Shown: positions 11,563 through 23,385 of the stretch, piece by piece | Layout: each line of letters opens with the position of its first letter | Position numbering within the stretch: the stretch's first letter is position 1 | Assembly: GCA_029891385.1 (NCBI GenBank) | Contig: CM057225.1 | Location: forward strand, 11,094,060 to 11,158,059 | From: Erythroxylum novogranatense | Taxonomy: Eukaryota; Streptophyta; Magnoliopsida; Malpighiales; Erythroxylaceae | DNA length: 64,000 nucleotides | Reading direction: 5' to 3' | The notes under the pieces: model-generated | The model's input: the letters and a program-made list of their open reading frames with translations, nothing else | What the model was told of the DNA's origin: nothing | The model's database searches: none | Program-made: the position numbers and the translations under genes

Positions 11563-12192
11563 ATGCAGCATGACCCGAACCCGACATCGACAGTGATATC
11601 CGAGTCCGTGCCCTGAGAGGGTGGCGTGCTACATCACTCATTCAAAACTCAATACCAAATCTTTTTTTTAGACATACACTTACCCTACATATTATGCGGA
11701 AAACATTTTACATAAATAATCATCAGCGAGTTCAATGACCACGGGGGCCCTTTTATAAATACAATTTATATCAGTCTGTTGATTTCACAAATTCACCTAA
11801 TCATTAATACAAAAATTCAGAAAATAAAAATACATTAATGCAGACGCGAACTGATCCTGACCACTTTTCTATTTCATTAACCAGCAGATGTCATGCGCCC
11901 GTTGCCTAACGGGGTATTCTTCTGAGTCTTGAAAAATATTTGCAAATTTTAGGTGAGTTTTGCGAACTCAGTGAGGAACCATCATCGATGGTTCACTCAA
12001 TTCATGCAACACATTAATTCATATATCACATTTTCACATTGTTGCATATTTAATCACATTGCACAATTTCACTGAAGCATAGACCATTTATTCCTTTCAT
12101 TCGATCAGACCCACATAACCAAATTGTTTCATGTAATACTCAAACATATCATAGTTGCATAAGGCATTTTACCTTCCATTCAATCAAAGAAG
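11563..12192 (-). mobile_element. Gypsy-like long LTR, 3' part (minus strand)
   Basis: The inverse of 11567-11640 matches the LTR end at 1555-1625 (words cacgccaccctc, cggatatcactgt, gatgtcgggttcgggtc). The inverse of 11965-12005 matches 1228-1290. The sequence is interrupted at 12192 by the Angela insertion and resumes at 21990. The two parts together would be about 4.4 kb, long for an LTR but within what Tekay/Del-type gypsy elements show. No internal domain follows it, so it is either a solo LTR or a truncated copy. Confidence 0.55.
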
Positions 12193-14020
12193 TGTAGGAA
12201 AATCCCGGTGTGAGCATCACATGCCCACGGTGCGGAAAATAAAATTTTTTTATTCCGGGACCTTCCCGAAAGCCAGGATCCATGTGACTATATACCAAAG
12301 TCAAACCAAAACGACCAAAGGAGACCGTCTCTAACGGTATCCACGCAGAGATCGAAGAACCTAATCGGGACAAACCCTTTGACCCGGGAATAGCTATAAC
12401 AAATTAAAGAGTGCTAGCTCTTACCTTTGTCCTTGGAGAGCTTGAGATCAACGATGGAGAGGAGCTTGAAAGATGAGATGAAGCTTTGGAGATGAGAGCT
12501 TATGTTTTAGAAACTCTTTCTAAAACCCCCACACACATCCATCCATGCTTTTGGTCTTTTAAACCAACGATCATCACTCATCTTTTCTCTTCTTGCCATT
12601 TTTCTTTTACTTTTAAAAGACATTAAATGCAAAGTGGGAGATGCTTCCACGTTAGGCATTATATATATAAAGTAAAGTGATGCTTCTCCTCTCCTCCTTC
12701 ATCCACGTTGCATATATATATATATATTAATTCTTTAAATAATTAATAACATATATATATGTATATAAATGCTGAGGCGGTCCAGTCACACTGGGGTCGG
12801 TCCAACCGGGTCCCGGTATGGAAAAATCACCGAAAACTTTTTTCAGCAATATCGATGTCGCGATCTCATCGGGACATATCTCGATCTTATTGGGATCCAT
12901 TTAATTCGTTTGCTATCCATATATTGGAACTCTGTCCAAAACTATTTTACGAATTCTCCGAGTCACTCTTATGTGTGTGACCCATTAGGTTCCCGGTTAT
13001 GTTGGCCACTTAGATCAACACTTAATCCAAGCAAGTCATGAGCGGTATCTAGCAATACATCATGACCCTCAATTGATCAGAAAGTAATTGGTTTGACGAA
13101 TGAACCTATATTCATCATGAACCATATCACGAACCTTTCCATAGACAATTACCGTGCAATTCGTCCTTTCACCATGCTATACCCCACTTGGTTATGATTA
13201 TGGGAAAAGAGTCAACTCTTACTAGATTGACTACGTCAACTCTAGTCCAAGTGATATCAATTCTTGTCCTGTGACTCATTACTTAATATGTCAATGAAGA
13301 CACTCTTCATGACATATGCACTCTGATCAGAGATTTCCAAGTAATGACCCTGACAAGAGGCCATGGGTATCATCTTCTGCTATGACAGAAGTGGTGAATC
13401 CTCTATTGGCTACTCAATTACCTTCAAATACCTCAAACTGTACCCAATCACCACCCTATGAGCGACCTCTGTGAGGCAACAAGGAATGGAGTCAAAGCAC
13501 GTAATCAAGATTCAAGATATCCTCGAGTACCTCAAGTCTAAGGATACTTGCACCATCTCTATGATGAGATTATCACGACATTAGAATAGGACATCCATGT
13601 GATGATCTCATAGCAGTCATCCAATGTACTTACTACCTCTAGAAAGCATCCATATCTCAACCCTAAATATCTCATATTTACAGTTTTTGAGATTCACCGC
13701 TGATCAAATCAAGGAGCTTGAGATGTGCTAGTCTCTCGGATTACCGATGTCCGATTTGATGATCCTATGACTAGGGATAATTTAGAATCTTGACATAATT
13801 GCACATGATAGGAATCTCGATAGTATGATCACATCATAATTTCCTTCATGCTATGTCATATATTATGGACTTCATTAATTTGCTTATTGATCAATATCAG
13901 TTCATAAATAATGAACATCAAATTAATGAAATATGCCTTTCTTTATTTATTCATAAAGTATGCACACAACTTTGTACAAAACGCGCTAAAGGCGATTGCC
14001 TTTAGAGTACTACTCTAAAA
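12193..14020 (-). repeat. Angela element 3' LTR
   Basis: It is closely similar to 20094-21984 and to the inverse of 32439-34300. On the minus strand it should begin TGTTAGAGTAG; here the start has decayed to TTTTAGAGTAG. It ends ...GATTTTCCTACA. Confidence 0.9.
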
Positions 14021-14036
14021 AAATCTCTCACTTGAC
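14021..14036 (-). other. Angela element polypurine tract
   Basis: On the minus strand, AAGTGAGAGATTT precedes the 3' LTR, and the pol stop codon (TAG, 14037-14039) lies directly before it. Confidence 0.65.
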
Positions 14037-14590
14037 CTAAAGCCAATCGCCTTGATATCTAATACCATAGGCGAGTACATGAGAATCAAAGTTCTTCTGT
14101 GACAATGGTTTTGTCAACGGATCAGCAATATTCTCGCTCGGAATTCTCTATCTCGCACATCACCTCGACCAATGATCTCCCTGATCAGGTGATATCTGCG
14201 GAGTACGTGTTTGGATCGTTGATGAGACCTTGGTTCTTTCGTCTGCGCAATAGCCCCATTTTTGTCACAATACAACTGTATGGGCCCATCACAACTAGGA
14301 ACCACACCAAGTTCAGTAATGAACTTTCTGATCCAAACTGCTTCCTTTGCTGCATCTGAAGTGGCAATGTACTCTGCCTCGGTTGTTGAATTGGCAGTTG
14401 TCTCTTGTTTGGAACTCTTCCAACTGACTGTCCCGCCGTTCAGTGTGAATACATAACCTGATTGGGATTTAGAATCATCCTTATCAGACTGAAAATTGGC
14501 ATCTGTATACTCGCTCACTTTGAGATCTCCATCTCCATATATCAAGAAAACATCCTTAGTCCTTCGCAAGTACTTGAGGATCTTCTTGAC
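14037..14590 (-). pseudogene. Angela RNase H remnant
   Basis: Ribonuclease H of the Angela polyprotein, which degrades the RNA strand during reverse transcription. The open piece covers YTDANFQSDKDDSKSQSGYVF, GGTVSWKSSKQETTANSTTEAEYIA, LYCDKNGAIAQTKEPRSHQRSKHV. A frameshift near 14130 separates it from the conserved tail ENIADPLTKPLS, which reads in another frame to the TAG at 14037. Otherwise length and motif order are normal for this lineage. Confidence 0.88.
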
Positions 14591-14596
14591 AGCCCC

Positions 14597-15625
14597 TCAG
14601 TGACCCTCACCAGGATCCGACTGGTATCTGCTAATAATACTTAGAACATATGATACATCGGGTCTCGTACATAGCATTGCGTACATGATAGATCCTACCG
14701 CAGATGCATACGAGATCATATTCATGCGCATCCTCTCATCTTGTGTCTTAGGACACATAGATTTCGAGAGTGTAATCCCATGAGTCACGGAAAGGTAACC
14801 TCTCTTGGATTGCTCCATGCTAAACCTTTTTAGCATCTTGTCTATGTACGTTAATTGTGAAAGACCAATCAATCTTTTTGATCTATCTCTATAGATCCTT
14901 ATCCCAAGGATATAAGTTGCTTCACCAAGGTCTTTCATGGAAAATTGTTTGGACAACCAAATCTTCACTGATTGTAGCATAGAGACATCGTTTCCTAGTA
15001 ATAATATGTCATCTACATATAGCACAAGGAATACGATTGCAGTCCCATTAACCTTCTTATACACACAGTATTCATCCGGATTTTGTGAGAAACCAAACTC
15101 TTTGATTACCTCATCAAAACGGATATTCCAACTCCTGGATGCTTGTTTCAATCCATAGATGGATTTCTGAAGCTTGCATACCTTTTCGTCATCATAGGAG
15201 GTGAAGCCCTCATGTTGTGTCATGTACACATCCTCAGCTAGATTTCCATTTAGGAAAGCTGTCTTTACATCCATTTGCCATATCTCATAATCATAATGAG
15301 TGGCAATGGCTAGGAGTATTCTAATAGATTTAAGCATTGTTACTGGGCTGAAGGTCTCGTTGTAGTCAACTCCTTATCTTTGACGAAAACCTTTAGCCAC
15401 AAGCCTTGCTTTATAGGTAATTACATTACCATCCATGTCGGTTTTCTTTTTGAAAACCCATTTACACCCTATGGGTTTTATTCCTTCTGGTGCCTCAACC
15501 AAAGTCCATACTTGGTTTTCATACATGGAATCCATTTCAGCCTTCATGGCTTGAAGCCATATCTCAGACTCTGAACTCTTCAGAACCTCTTCATAGGTAG
15601 TAGGCTCATTATCTTCTATGAGCAA
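14597..15625 (-). pseudogene. Angela reverse transcriptase remnant
   Basis: Copia RT in two open pieces. 15374-15625 holds W-x-x-AM-x-x-E-M-x-S-M, NQVWTLVEAPEGIKPIGCKWVFKKK and YKARLVAKGFRQR. A TAA stop follows where the family reads Q/E-x-GVDY. The second piece (14597-15337) has QMDVKTAFLNGNL, KLQKSIYGLKQASRSWN, the active site LVLYVDDILLLGND, and CTRPDVSYVLSIISRYQSDPGEGH of the connection domain. Apart from the stop near 15374 the RT core is nearly complete. Confidence 0.92.
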
Positions 15626-15843
15626 TACGTCATTCTATTCATTCACGAGAAATCCATATCTCTCAGGAACATAGCGTATCCTACGTGACCTACGAATTTC
15701 GTGTGTTGTAGAAGGTTGAATGTTACTTCATCTCGTATGAGTCACAGTTTGAGTTCGTGCGATTGATCTGCGTGCTCGAGCGTCTTGAACTTCTTCAAGT
15801 TTAATTTTGCTCCCCTTGTCTTCTTGTAAAAGAAACTCTTTCT

Positions 15844-16600
15844 CTAAAAGACAAGATGCTTTGAAAAAACACCTTTGTTCTCAAAAAGGTAGAATTGATA
15901 TCCCATTGTTTCTTTAGGATATCCTACGAACAAACACTTGTCAGACTTTGCATCAAGTTTATCTGACTGTATCCGCTTCACATAAGCAGGACAACCCCAA
16001 ACTTTTAAATGAGTAAGATAGGGTCTTTTATTAGTCCACATCTCATATGGAGTAACATCAACTGTCTTTGATGGAACTCTGTTTAGCAAGTAAACAGCCG
16101 TCTCGATTGCATACCCCCAAAAGGATTTTGGTAACTTTGCAAAGCCCATCATCGATCGTACCATGTCTAACAAGGTTCGATTTCTCCTTTCAACCACACC
16201 ATTATGCTATGGTGTGTACGGAGGAGTCCATTGAGATAAAATCCCATTATCTCTGAGATAATCCAAAAACTGTTGGTCTAAGTATTCCCCACCATGATCG
16301 GATCGTAATGTCTTGATACTTTTCCCAAGTTGGTTTTCTACTTCATTTCTGAATTGTTTGAACTTTTCAAATGCTTCAGATTTGTATCTCATCAGATACA
16401 GGTACCCATATCGAGAATAATCATCGATAAAGGTAATGAAGTAAAGACAACCACTTCTAGCATGGATGGACATCGGACTACATACATCTGAATGTATTAG
16501 GTCTAATACTCCAGTCGCTCGTTCACCCTTTCTCTTAAAGGGTAACTTAGTCATCTTGCCTAATAAACAAGATTCACATGTGTCATATGATTCATAATCA
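15844..16600 (-). pseudogene. Angela integrase remnant
   Basis: Integrase core (DNA strand transfer). 16207-16554 has [29 protein letters not shown] and KTLRSDHGGEYLDQQF, i.e. two of the three catalytic acidic residues. A TAG stop at about 16206 interrupts the phrase PPYTP-stop-HNGMVERRNRTLLDM, which carries the catalytic glutamate in the next piece (15844-16197). The C-terminal part ends with KVWGCPAYVKRI and CLFVGYPKETMGYQFY. The stop is consistent with a single C-to-T change in a glutamine codon. Confidence 0.9.
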
Positions 16601-16645
16601 AATGACCCTAAACTTCCACTCTTATGGAGCTTAGCTATGCATCTC

Positions 16646-16990
16646 TCATTTATATATATGGCGACAATGCCATAAGTAAGTTGATTTTAAATTATCTCGT
16701 TTATGTCTTTTCGTGTCATTGACATTCATAATTGGATGTGACATATCTAATATGTAAATTCCATTGTATAATGTACCAGTACCATAAAGCATTCTATTCA
16801 AACTAATAGAACAACCATTGTTACTAAAAGTCAAATGGAAACCAGCTCTATTTAAACAAGAAACAGACAATATGTTTTTATTGTTAAAACAGGTACAAAA
16901 TAACATTCGTCCAATTTAATTACAAGCCCAGTGGGGAGTGACAAAAAGTAAGTGCCTACGGCTAATGCAGCAACTCTTGCTCCATTTCTC
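16646..16990 (-). pseudogene. Angela GAG-pre-integrase segment
   Basis: The open piece 16646-16906 reads NILSVSCLNRAGFHLTFSNN, NGIYILDM and YLWHCRHIYK, the usual linker between protease and integrase, ending at the start of the HHCC zinc-binding region. Frameshifts lie on both sides. Confidence 0.75.
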
Positions 16991-17020
16991 ACACGCAGTC
17001 TAGTTCTCCTTCACGAAATG

Positions 17021-17790
17021 TCATCTACTATCCCTGAGGCCCTGCATATCATTGCATATGTGTGAGCCACAACCGGTATCTAATACCCATATGTTATGGT
17101 CAGAAACAGTATTAACCTCAATGACAAACATACTTGAAGAAGTCGAGGCATCTGATGCCTTCTTCTGCTTCAATTCTTCCAGATAGACTTTACAGTTCCT
17201 CTTCCAGTGGCCAGTCTTGTCACAATGGAAGCAAGTTCCTTTTGGTGCAGTCTCTTTGGTTTTCTTCTTGGCTGTACTTCCTTTTGGTTTCTTAGACCTT
17301 TTCTTCTTCAGTTTCTTTTTCTTAGAACCAGAAGAAGAGTCCACCATAAGCACTTGCTTGCTATCCTTCTTGATAACTTGCTCTGCTATCTTGAGCAGAT
17401 TGATCAACTCAGGGATTGTTGTGGATATTTGGTTTATCCAATAGTTTAACACAAACTGTGAATAACTATCAGACAATCCAACTAGAATTAAGTCAACACT
17501 TAATTCATAATCCATAACAAAACCTAAGACGGCCAACCTCTCAATATACCCATTCATCTTGGTGCATACATCGACCGCAGATGAACCCGAGTCATCTTAG
17601 TAGTGAAGAGTAGCCTCGAGGTCTCGAACCTTTCGCACCGAGCTTGCTCATCAAAAGCTCTAAGATGAAACACTATGGTATTAGCATCCATAGACTCACG
17701 CCGCTTCGCAACTCTGGTGACATAGATGCAGCATAATGCGTGTAGCCATGTCATCGTCTTTGAGATGCTTGATATGCTTTCGATCCTCAT
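17021..17790 (-). pseudogene. Angela gag and protease remnant
   Basis: The open piece 17021-17557 contains late capsid sequence (LAVLGFVMDYELSVDLILVGLSDSY), a strongly basic run (KKKKLKKKRSKKPKG), a perfect CCHC nucleocapsid knuckle (CFHCDKTGHWKRNC) and the protease motif IWVLDTGCGSHICN, where the usual DSG/DTG triad is kept as DTG. Upstream capsid sequence is scattered over other frames to about 17790. Gag packages the RNA and protease cleaves the polyprotein; here neither is intact. Confidence 0.82.
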
Positions 17791-18112
17791 CGAAGCATCA
17801 ACAAAGCAGTGGATCAGAAGTGGAACATCCAGACATAGCCCAGTTCCTCGATCGAGAACAATTTCGATTTCACCAATCGAGAAAGTTGGGTCTAGTTAAT
17901 TTGTTCGAATTCATTAGTGAGCGCAAGTTCACACTGGAAGTCATCTTCAATCACCTAAAGAGAAAGAGAGAAAGAATGTTAGAATAGAATTACATGCATG
18001 ATCATAAGGACTTGCATGACATGCATATGGCTCCCACTAGTTTCAAAGAATCCATAACCCTCAGTATGAATCTAAGAAACATTATGACAAAATGTCCTAG
18101 TGGGTCGATATC

Positions 18113-18290
18113 CGACATTACTAAAATGACCTTGGTTTACCCAACAAGCCACCTTAGGTCAATCGGTAGGTATCAGTCATACCAATTGCATCATAGATAT
18201 TCGACATTACTAAAATGATCTTGGGTTTACCCAACAAGCCACCTTAGATCAATCGGTAGGTATCGGTCATACCAGTTACATCTTAGGTGC
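18113..18290. repeat. 89-bp tandem duplication
   Basis: cgacattactaaaatgac at 18113 recurs at 18202, followed in both by ggtttacccaacaagccacctta and caatcggtaggtatc, with a few substitutions. Confidence 0.88.
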
Positions 18291-18724
18291 AATTATCGAC
18301 TAGTGTTATCAACTCGTGATGTATGCACATACATTGAGTTATCAACTCTTGATGTGCGTACATCTGATGTACACTACCCAATTTCGCCTCTGTCCACGTT
18401 AACCTTGAGTTTACTCAACAAATTAACGTTTCTAGTGAAAACCGACCCATTAATCCGAAAATCTTATTTCCATAGTTCGAACATATCCGTATAGAGTGAG
18501 CTTGGGTTTACCCAATAACCCAACTCTATAAGAACTCTGGTTCTCCCCATATTAATAGAAGGCGCTAGTTTTCATATGATGTGTGAGGGTTTTCAGGTCT
18601 CATCTTCTTCTTCTCCAAGCTATAGGATTATAGTCATCATGACTATATGGAATGATTTAGGGCAATTCATCAATCACATTGAATCTATACCTAAAATCAT
18701 CCATCATCCCACCTTGCAGATGTC

Positions 18725-18975
18725 AGAGTCGATTGGTGCATGTGCTAGTCGATCGGTGCATATGTATAGTCGATCGTGCATGTGCTAGTCGTCGTGGTAC
18801 ATGTGCTAGTTGACTACTATGGATTACTGTGCATGAGCCATCGAACTGGTGCATGTGCTAGTCGACTACTATGGATTACTGTGCATGAGCCGATCATTGG
18901 TGCATGTGCTTTGATCGGCGTGCATGTGTTAGTCGTGGTACATGTATAGTAATGTCATTGGTACATGTACTGGCA
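18725..18975. repeat. Degenerate repeats of gtgcatgtgctagtcga
   Basis: At least nine variants of ggtgcatgtgctagtcg or ggtacatgt are spaced about 20-40 bp apart. Within them a longer block, gactactatggattactgtg followed by catgagcc, occurs twice. Confidence 0.8.
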
Positions 18976-20079
18976 TGCACTCTAATCGGCTAATTTCTCA
19001 ATTCGTGTAGTTCAAATTCACAATACCAAGTATAATATCCTTTACTATGATGTACCAATGAAATACTTTCATTGTATCATGCTTACCATATATAGTTATA
19101 CTATACATGAAAAACTTGAAATTGATGAATACACTACTATTCACTTAGATTTCCAAATAATTTTGCGAATATCAAACTATCACCCTAAGTATCTCTAGGT
19201 AGTCTACACTTTATCAAGACTACTTCGGCACTGGTCACAAAATTTGTGACGGCCAAAACAATCAAGATAAGGGAATATACTAACGAGACGCTAATGAGAT
19301 ACATTTGACATCCGAAAATTGTTTGGAAACCCAATTTCAAGCAAATCAGTTTGGAAAGCATACAACATCAATGTAACATATTTTTAATCACATTAAAAAT
19401 GATCCAAGGCATTGGAATTGAAAACTACACAATTAATCATTCCAAACAAAACAGCTCCAACAACTTTCTCAAAACTGCCAAGCTCTGTGTTTTGCTTGAA
19501 AAACTCATTGAAACAATTTCAATAAATTCTGAGAAAATTACAGAGGTTACAACATATTCACAACATGCTCCATGAATGTTTTAAGGATTTATTTCCATCA
19601 AAAAACTCAACCAACCTCAGCAACAAAGCCAATGTTAAATCTGTGTTCCTCAATACAGTTATTCCGAGCAGCACACAATAAATTCTCAAATAAATAGTAA
19701 ATCATCTCAAAAACATTTTTCTATCCTCATAGACATTCATAAACATCTTAGAGACATGTCAGTGAAAGAAAATCTGAAAAACAATTTTTCTACAATTTAT
19801 TCTCGAATTTACAAGCATGCCTGTTCATTGAATGTGCACAAACACAGCAACCAGAACATTAGGGAATAAATTAGCAAAACCATATCAAATCACATTGATA
19901 AATTCTGAGCTTCCACAGACATATGCAACAACATCTTGTGAGCATATCTGGGCAAGAAAATTTTGAAAAACAATATCTCTATACTGATTTCGAATTTGAC
20001 ATTTACAACATGCATCATCGTCACAAGCAATAGGCAACTCCGACCTAGTCATGATTTCTTCATTATATACGACACAAGT

Positions 20080-20092
20080 GGCTCTGATACCA
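20080..20092 (-). other. Angela primer-binding site
   Basis: The minus strand reads TGGTATCAGAGCC one base after the 5' LTR, a perfect match to the initiator Met-tRNA 3' end complement. Confidence 0.92.
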
Positions 20093-20093
20093 C

Positions 20094-20587
20094 TGTAGGA
20101 AAATCCCGGTGTGAGCATCACATGCGGAAAACAAAAATTTTTTGTTTCGGGACCTTCCCAAAAGTCAGGATCCATGTGACTATATAACAAAGTCAAACCA
20201 AAACGACCAAAGAAGACCGTCTCTAACGATATCCACGCAGAGATCGGAGAACCTAACCGGGACAAACCCTTTGACTCGGGAATAGCTAGAACAAATTAAA
20301 GAGTGCTAGCTCTTACCTTTGTCCTTGGAGAGCTTGAGATCAACGATGGAGAGGAGCTTGAAAGATGAGATGAAGCTTTGGAGATGAGAGCTTATGTTTT
20401 AGAAACTCTTTCTAAAACCCCCACACACATCCATCCATGCTTTTGGTCTTTTAAACCAACGATCATCACTCATCTTTTCTCTTCTTGCCATTTGTCTTTT
20501 ACTTTTAAAAGACATTAAATGCAAAGTGGGAGATGCTTCCACGTTAGGCATTATATATATATATATATAGAGGAGAAGCATCACTTT

Positions 20588-20625
<38 letters not shown>

Positions 20626-20662
20626 GTAAAGTGATGCTTCTCCTCTCCTCCTTCATCCACGT

Positions 20663-20693
<31 letters not shown>

Positions 20694-21984
20694 TCTTTAA
20701 TTAATTAATAACATATATATGTATATAAATGCTGAGGCGGTCCAGTCACACTGGGGTTGGTCTTACCGGGTCCCGGTATGAAAAAACCACCGAAAACCTT
20801 TTTCAGCAATATCGATGTCGCGATCTCATCGAGACATATCTCGATCTTATCGGGATCCATTTAATCCATTTGCTCTCCATATATTGGAACTCTGTCCAAA
20901 ACTATTTTACGAATTCTCCGAGTCACTCTTATGCCTGTGACCCATTAGGTTCCCGATTATGTTGGCCACTTAGATCAACACTTAATCCAAGCAAATCATG
21001 AGCGGTATCTAGCAACACATCATGACCCCCAATTGACCGAAAAGTAATTGGTTTAACGAATGAACCTATATTCATCATGAACCATATCACGAACCTTTCC
21101 ATAGACAATTAACGTGCAATTCGTCCTTTCACCATGCTATACCCCACTTGGTTATGAGTATGGGCAAAGTGTCAACTCTTACTAGACTGACTACGTCAAC
21201 TCTAGTCCAAGTGATATCAGTTCTTGTCCTAGGACTCATTACTTAATATGTCAATGAAGACAATATTCATGGCATATGCACTCTGATAAGAGATTTTCAA
21301 GTAATGACCCTGACAAGAGGCCATGGGTATCATCTTCTGCTATGACAGAAGTGGTGAATCCTCTATTGGCTACTCAATTACCTTCAAATACCTCAAACTG
21401 TACCCAAGCACCACCCTACGAGCGACCTCTGTAAGGCAACAAAGAATGGAGTCAAAGCACAGAATCAGTATCCAAGATATCCTTGAGTACCTCAAGTCTA
21501 AGGATACTTGCACCATTGCTATGATGAGATTATCACTGACATTAGAATAGGACATCCATGTGATGATCTCATAGCAAATCATCCAATGTACTTACTACCT
21601 CTAGAAAGCATCCACATCTCAACCCTAAATATCTCATATTTACAGTTTCTGAGATCCACTGCTTGATCAAATCAAGGAGCTTGAGATGTGCTAGTCTCTC
21701 CGGATTACCGATGTCCAGTTTCAGTGATCCTATGGCTAGGGATAATTTAGATACTGACATAATTGCACATGATAGGAATCTCAGTAGTATGATCACATCA
21801 TAATTTCCTTCATGCTATGTCATATATCATGGACTTCATTAATTTGCTTTTTGATCAATATCAGTTCATAAATAATGAACATCAAATTAATGAAATATGC
21901 CTTTCTTTATTTATTCATAAAGTATGTACACAACTTTGTATAAAACGCGCTAAAGGCGATTGCCTTTAGGGCACTACTCTAACA
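20094..21984 (-). repeat. Angela element 5' LTR
   Basis: Full-length LTR, minus-strand TGTTAGAGTAG...TTTTCCTACA. It is about 63 bp longer than its partner because of TA-repeat growth and an inverted duplication at 20570-20645. Confidence 0.92.
20570..20645. repeat. 23-bp perfect inverted repeat around (TA)n
   Basis: The arm at 20570-20592 (gaggagaagcatcactttac...) is the exact inverse of 20623-20645, with a (TA)n loop of about 30 bp. The partner LTR has only one arm. Confidence 0.92.
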
Positions 21985-23038
21985 AGAAGTACAATACAAT
22001 ACATATGTAATGCGCATGTGACCCTTTTGTCAATTTATTACGATGTTGTGACCGAGTGCTTAAACTATCCCAAAATGGGCGCGTTAATCGGTGAGCTTAA
22101 GGCTCTGAACTGTCCCAATATGGGCGCATTAATTGGTGAGCCAGATGCTCTGAATCACTGTGGGCTCGAGGCCCAAATACGTTGAGCTTTTAGCTCTCGG
22201 TGGCTGTTCCAGTCACAACTCTCATTAACTGATCATGCATTCATGTATGAAATACATATGTCCCAATTTAATAATAAATGCATCACAATTATCCACATGT
22301 TACCAATAAGCAGTAAATGTATCACAACCAATTCCCGTATCACAATTTATCACATCACAATCGAACCCAAATTATTACATTCAAACAATTATTTCACAAC
22401 TATTCACAATATAATCACAATCACAATCTATCACATTGGAAACACGAAGGTCTCAAATTCTCAGACAAATAATACTTCTATTGTCAAAATCTCTCAATAC
22501 ATCGAGCACCTTCAGCCCAGAATCAGTCATAAACAAACACAAAGCCCACCATTATTCTCCACAGTGTTATATGTGCAAAATTATAAACAATCAATAATCG
22601 AGGCAACGTCCGTGGAATGACGTTCCAATCGTGCCTCTAAACAATCACAACAATCACACATTACCAAATGCACAATCAGGAATATTACATAATGCACATG
22701 TAGCAATTTAGATATGTACAATGCATGTTCGTGGCATTCCCAGCACTATTTCATAATTTCCCGTCACAACAATTTTCTCTAAACATTAGAAACTCATTGA
22801 CATTAAAATCACTCAATTCAGACCTCCATAGGTCCTATTATAAATAAAAGACGGATCAGAAAATCATTGCTCGATCCCTTCACTTCGACCTAACCAATTC
22901 CTGTCAATTTTCTACTCTAAAAATTCCCAATTTTACAAATAAATAAAATTCAAAGTTTCACGACTCCGATGCCTCGAGAATCAGGTCAATCGGAGTTCGG
23001 ACGAAAAAGATATTCCCAAAACATGTTCAGATCAACAC

Positions 23039-23385
23039 ACTACACATAACTTCAATCCAGAAATTGAAAGTCTTAAAAGCTAAATTGTCGATCTGCTCCT
23101 TCAGATAAATTGTATATCCATGTCTCTAGTTTAATTTGCAATAAGAATCAGATCGATCCGAGCTCTATAGCTTAAGCTATCTCCAAAATACTGACATCTA
23201 TTCAGACCATTACAAAACCGAGACTGAACACTACACCTAACTTCCATCCAGAAATTGAAAGTCTTAGAGGCTAAATTGTCGATCGACTCCTTCAGATAAA
23301 TTGTATATCCATGTCTCTAGTTTAATTTTCAAAAAGAATTAGATCAATCCGAGCTTTATGGCTCAAGATATCTCCAAAATACCGA
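23039..23385. repeat. ~180-bp tandem duplication within the LTR
   Basis: acttc-atccagaaattgaaagtctta, gctaaattgtcgatc, and ctccttcagataaattgtatatcc occur at 23048-23125 and again at 23238-23310, followed in both by catgtctctagtttaattt. Spacing is about 190 bp. Confidence 0.85.

Larger units (their letters stand above)
17990..20079 (-). other. Angela leader region with tandem repeats
   Basis: Non-coding stretch between primer-binding site and gag. It holds an 89-bp tandem duplication (18113-18290) and a patchwork of gtgcatgtgctagtcg-type repeats (18725-18975). No coding potential was recognised. Confidence 0.7.
12193..21984 (-). mobile_element. Angela/BARE-like Ty1/copia element, full length but dead
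   Basis: Complete structure on the minus strand: LTRs 20094-21984 (5') and 12193-14020 (3'), primer-binding site, leader, gag, protease, integrase, RT, RNase H and polypurine tract in copia order. The 5-bp target duplication AGAAG (12188-12192 and 21985-21989) is exact. LTRs of about 1.83-1.89 kb ending TACA, with RT/RNase H phrases such as YVDDILLLGND and STTEAEYIATSDAAKEAVW, are typical of the Angela (BARE-1-like) lineage. Stops and frameshifts occur in every domain. It is inserted into the gypsy-like long LTR. Confidence 0.92.

Noticed and set aside
22243..22620. 125-codon open frame on +
   Set aside because: Lies inside the LTR in antisense; rich in N, I, H and T from AT-rich repeats, with no recognised domain.
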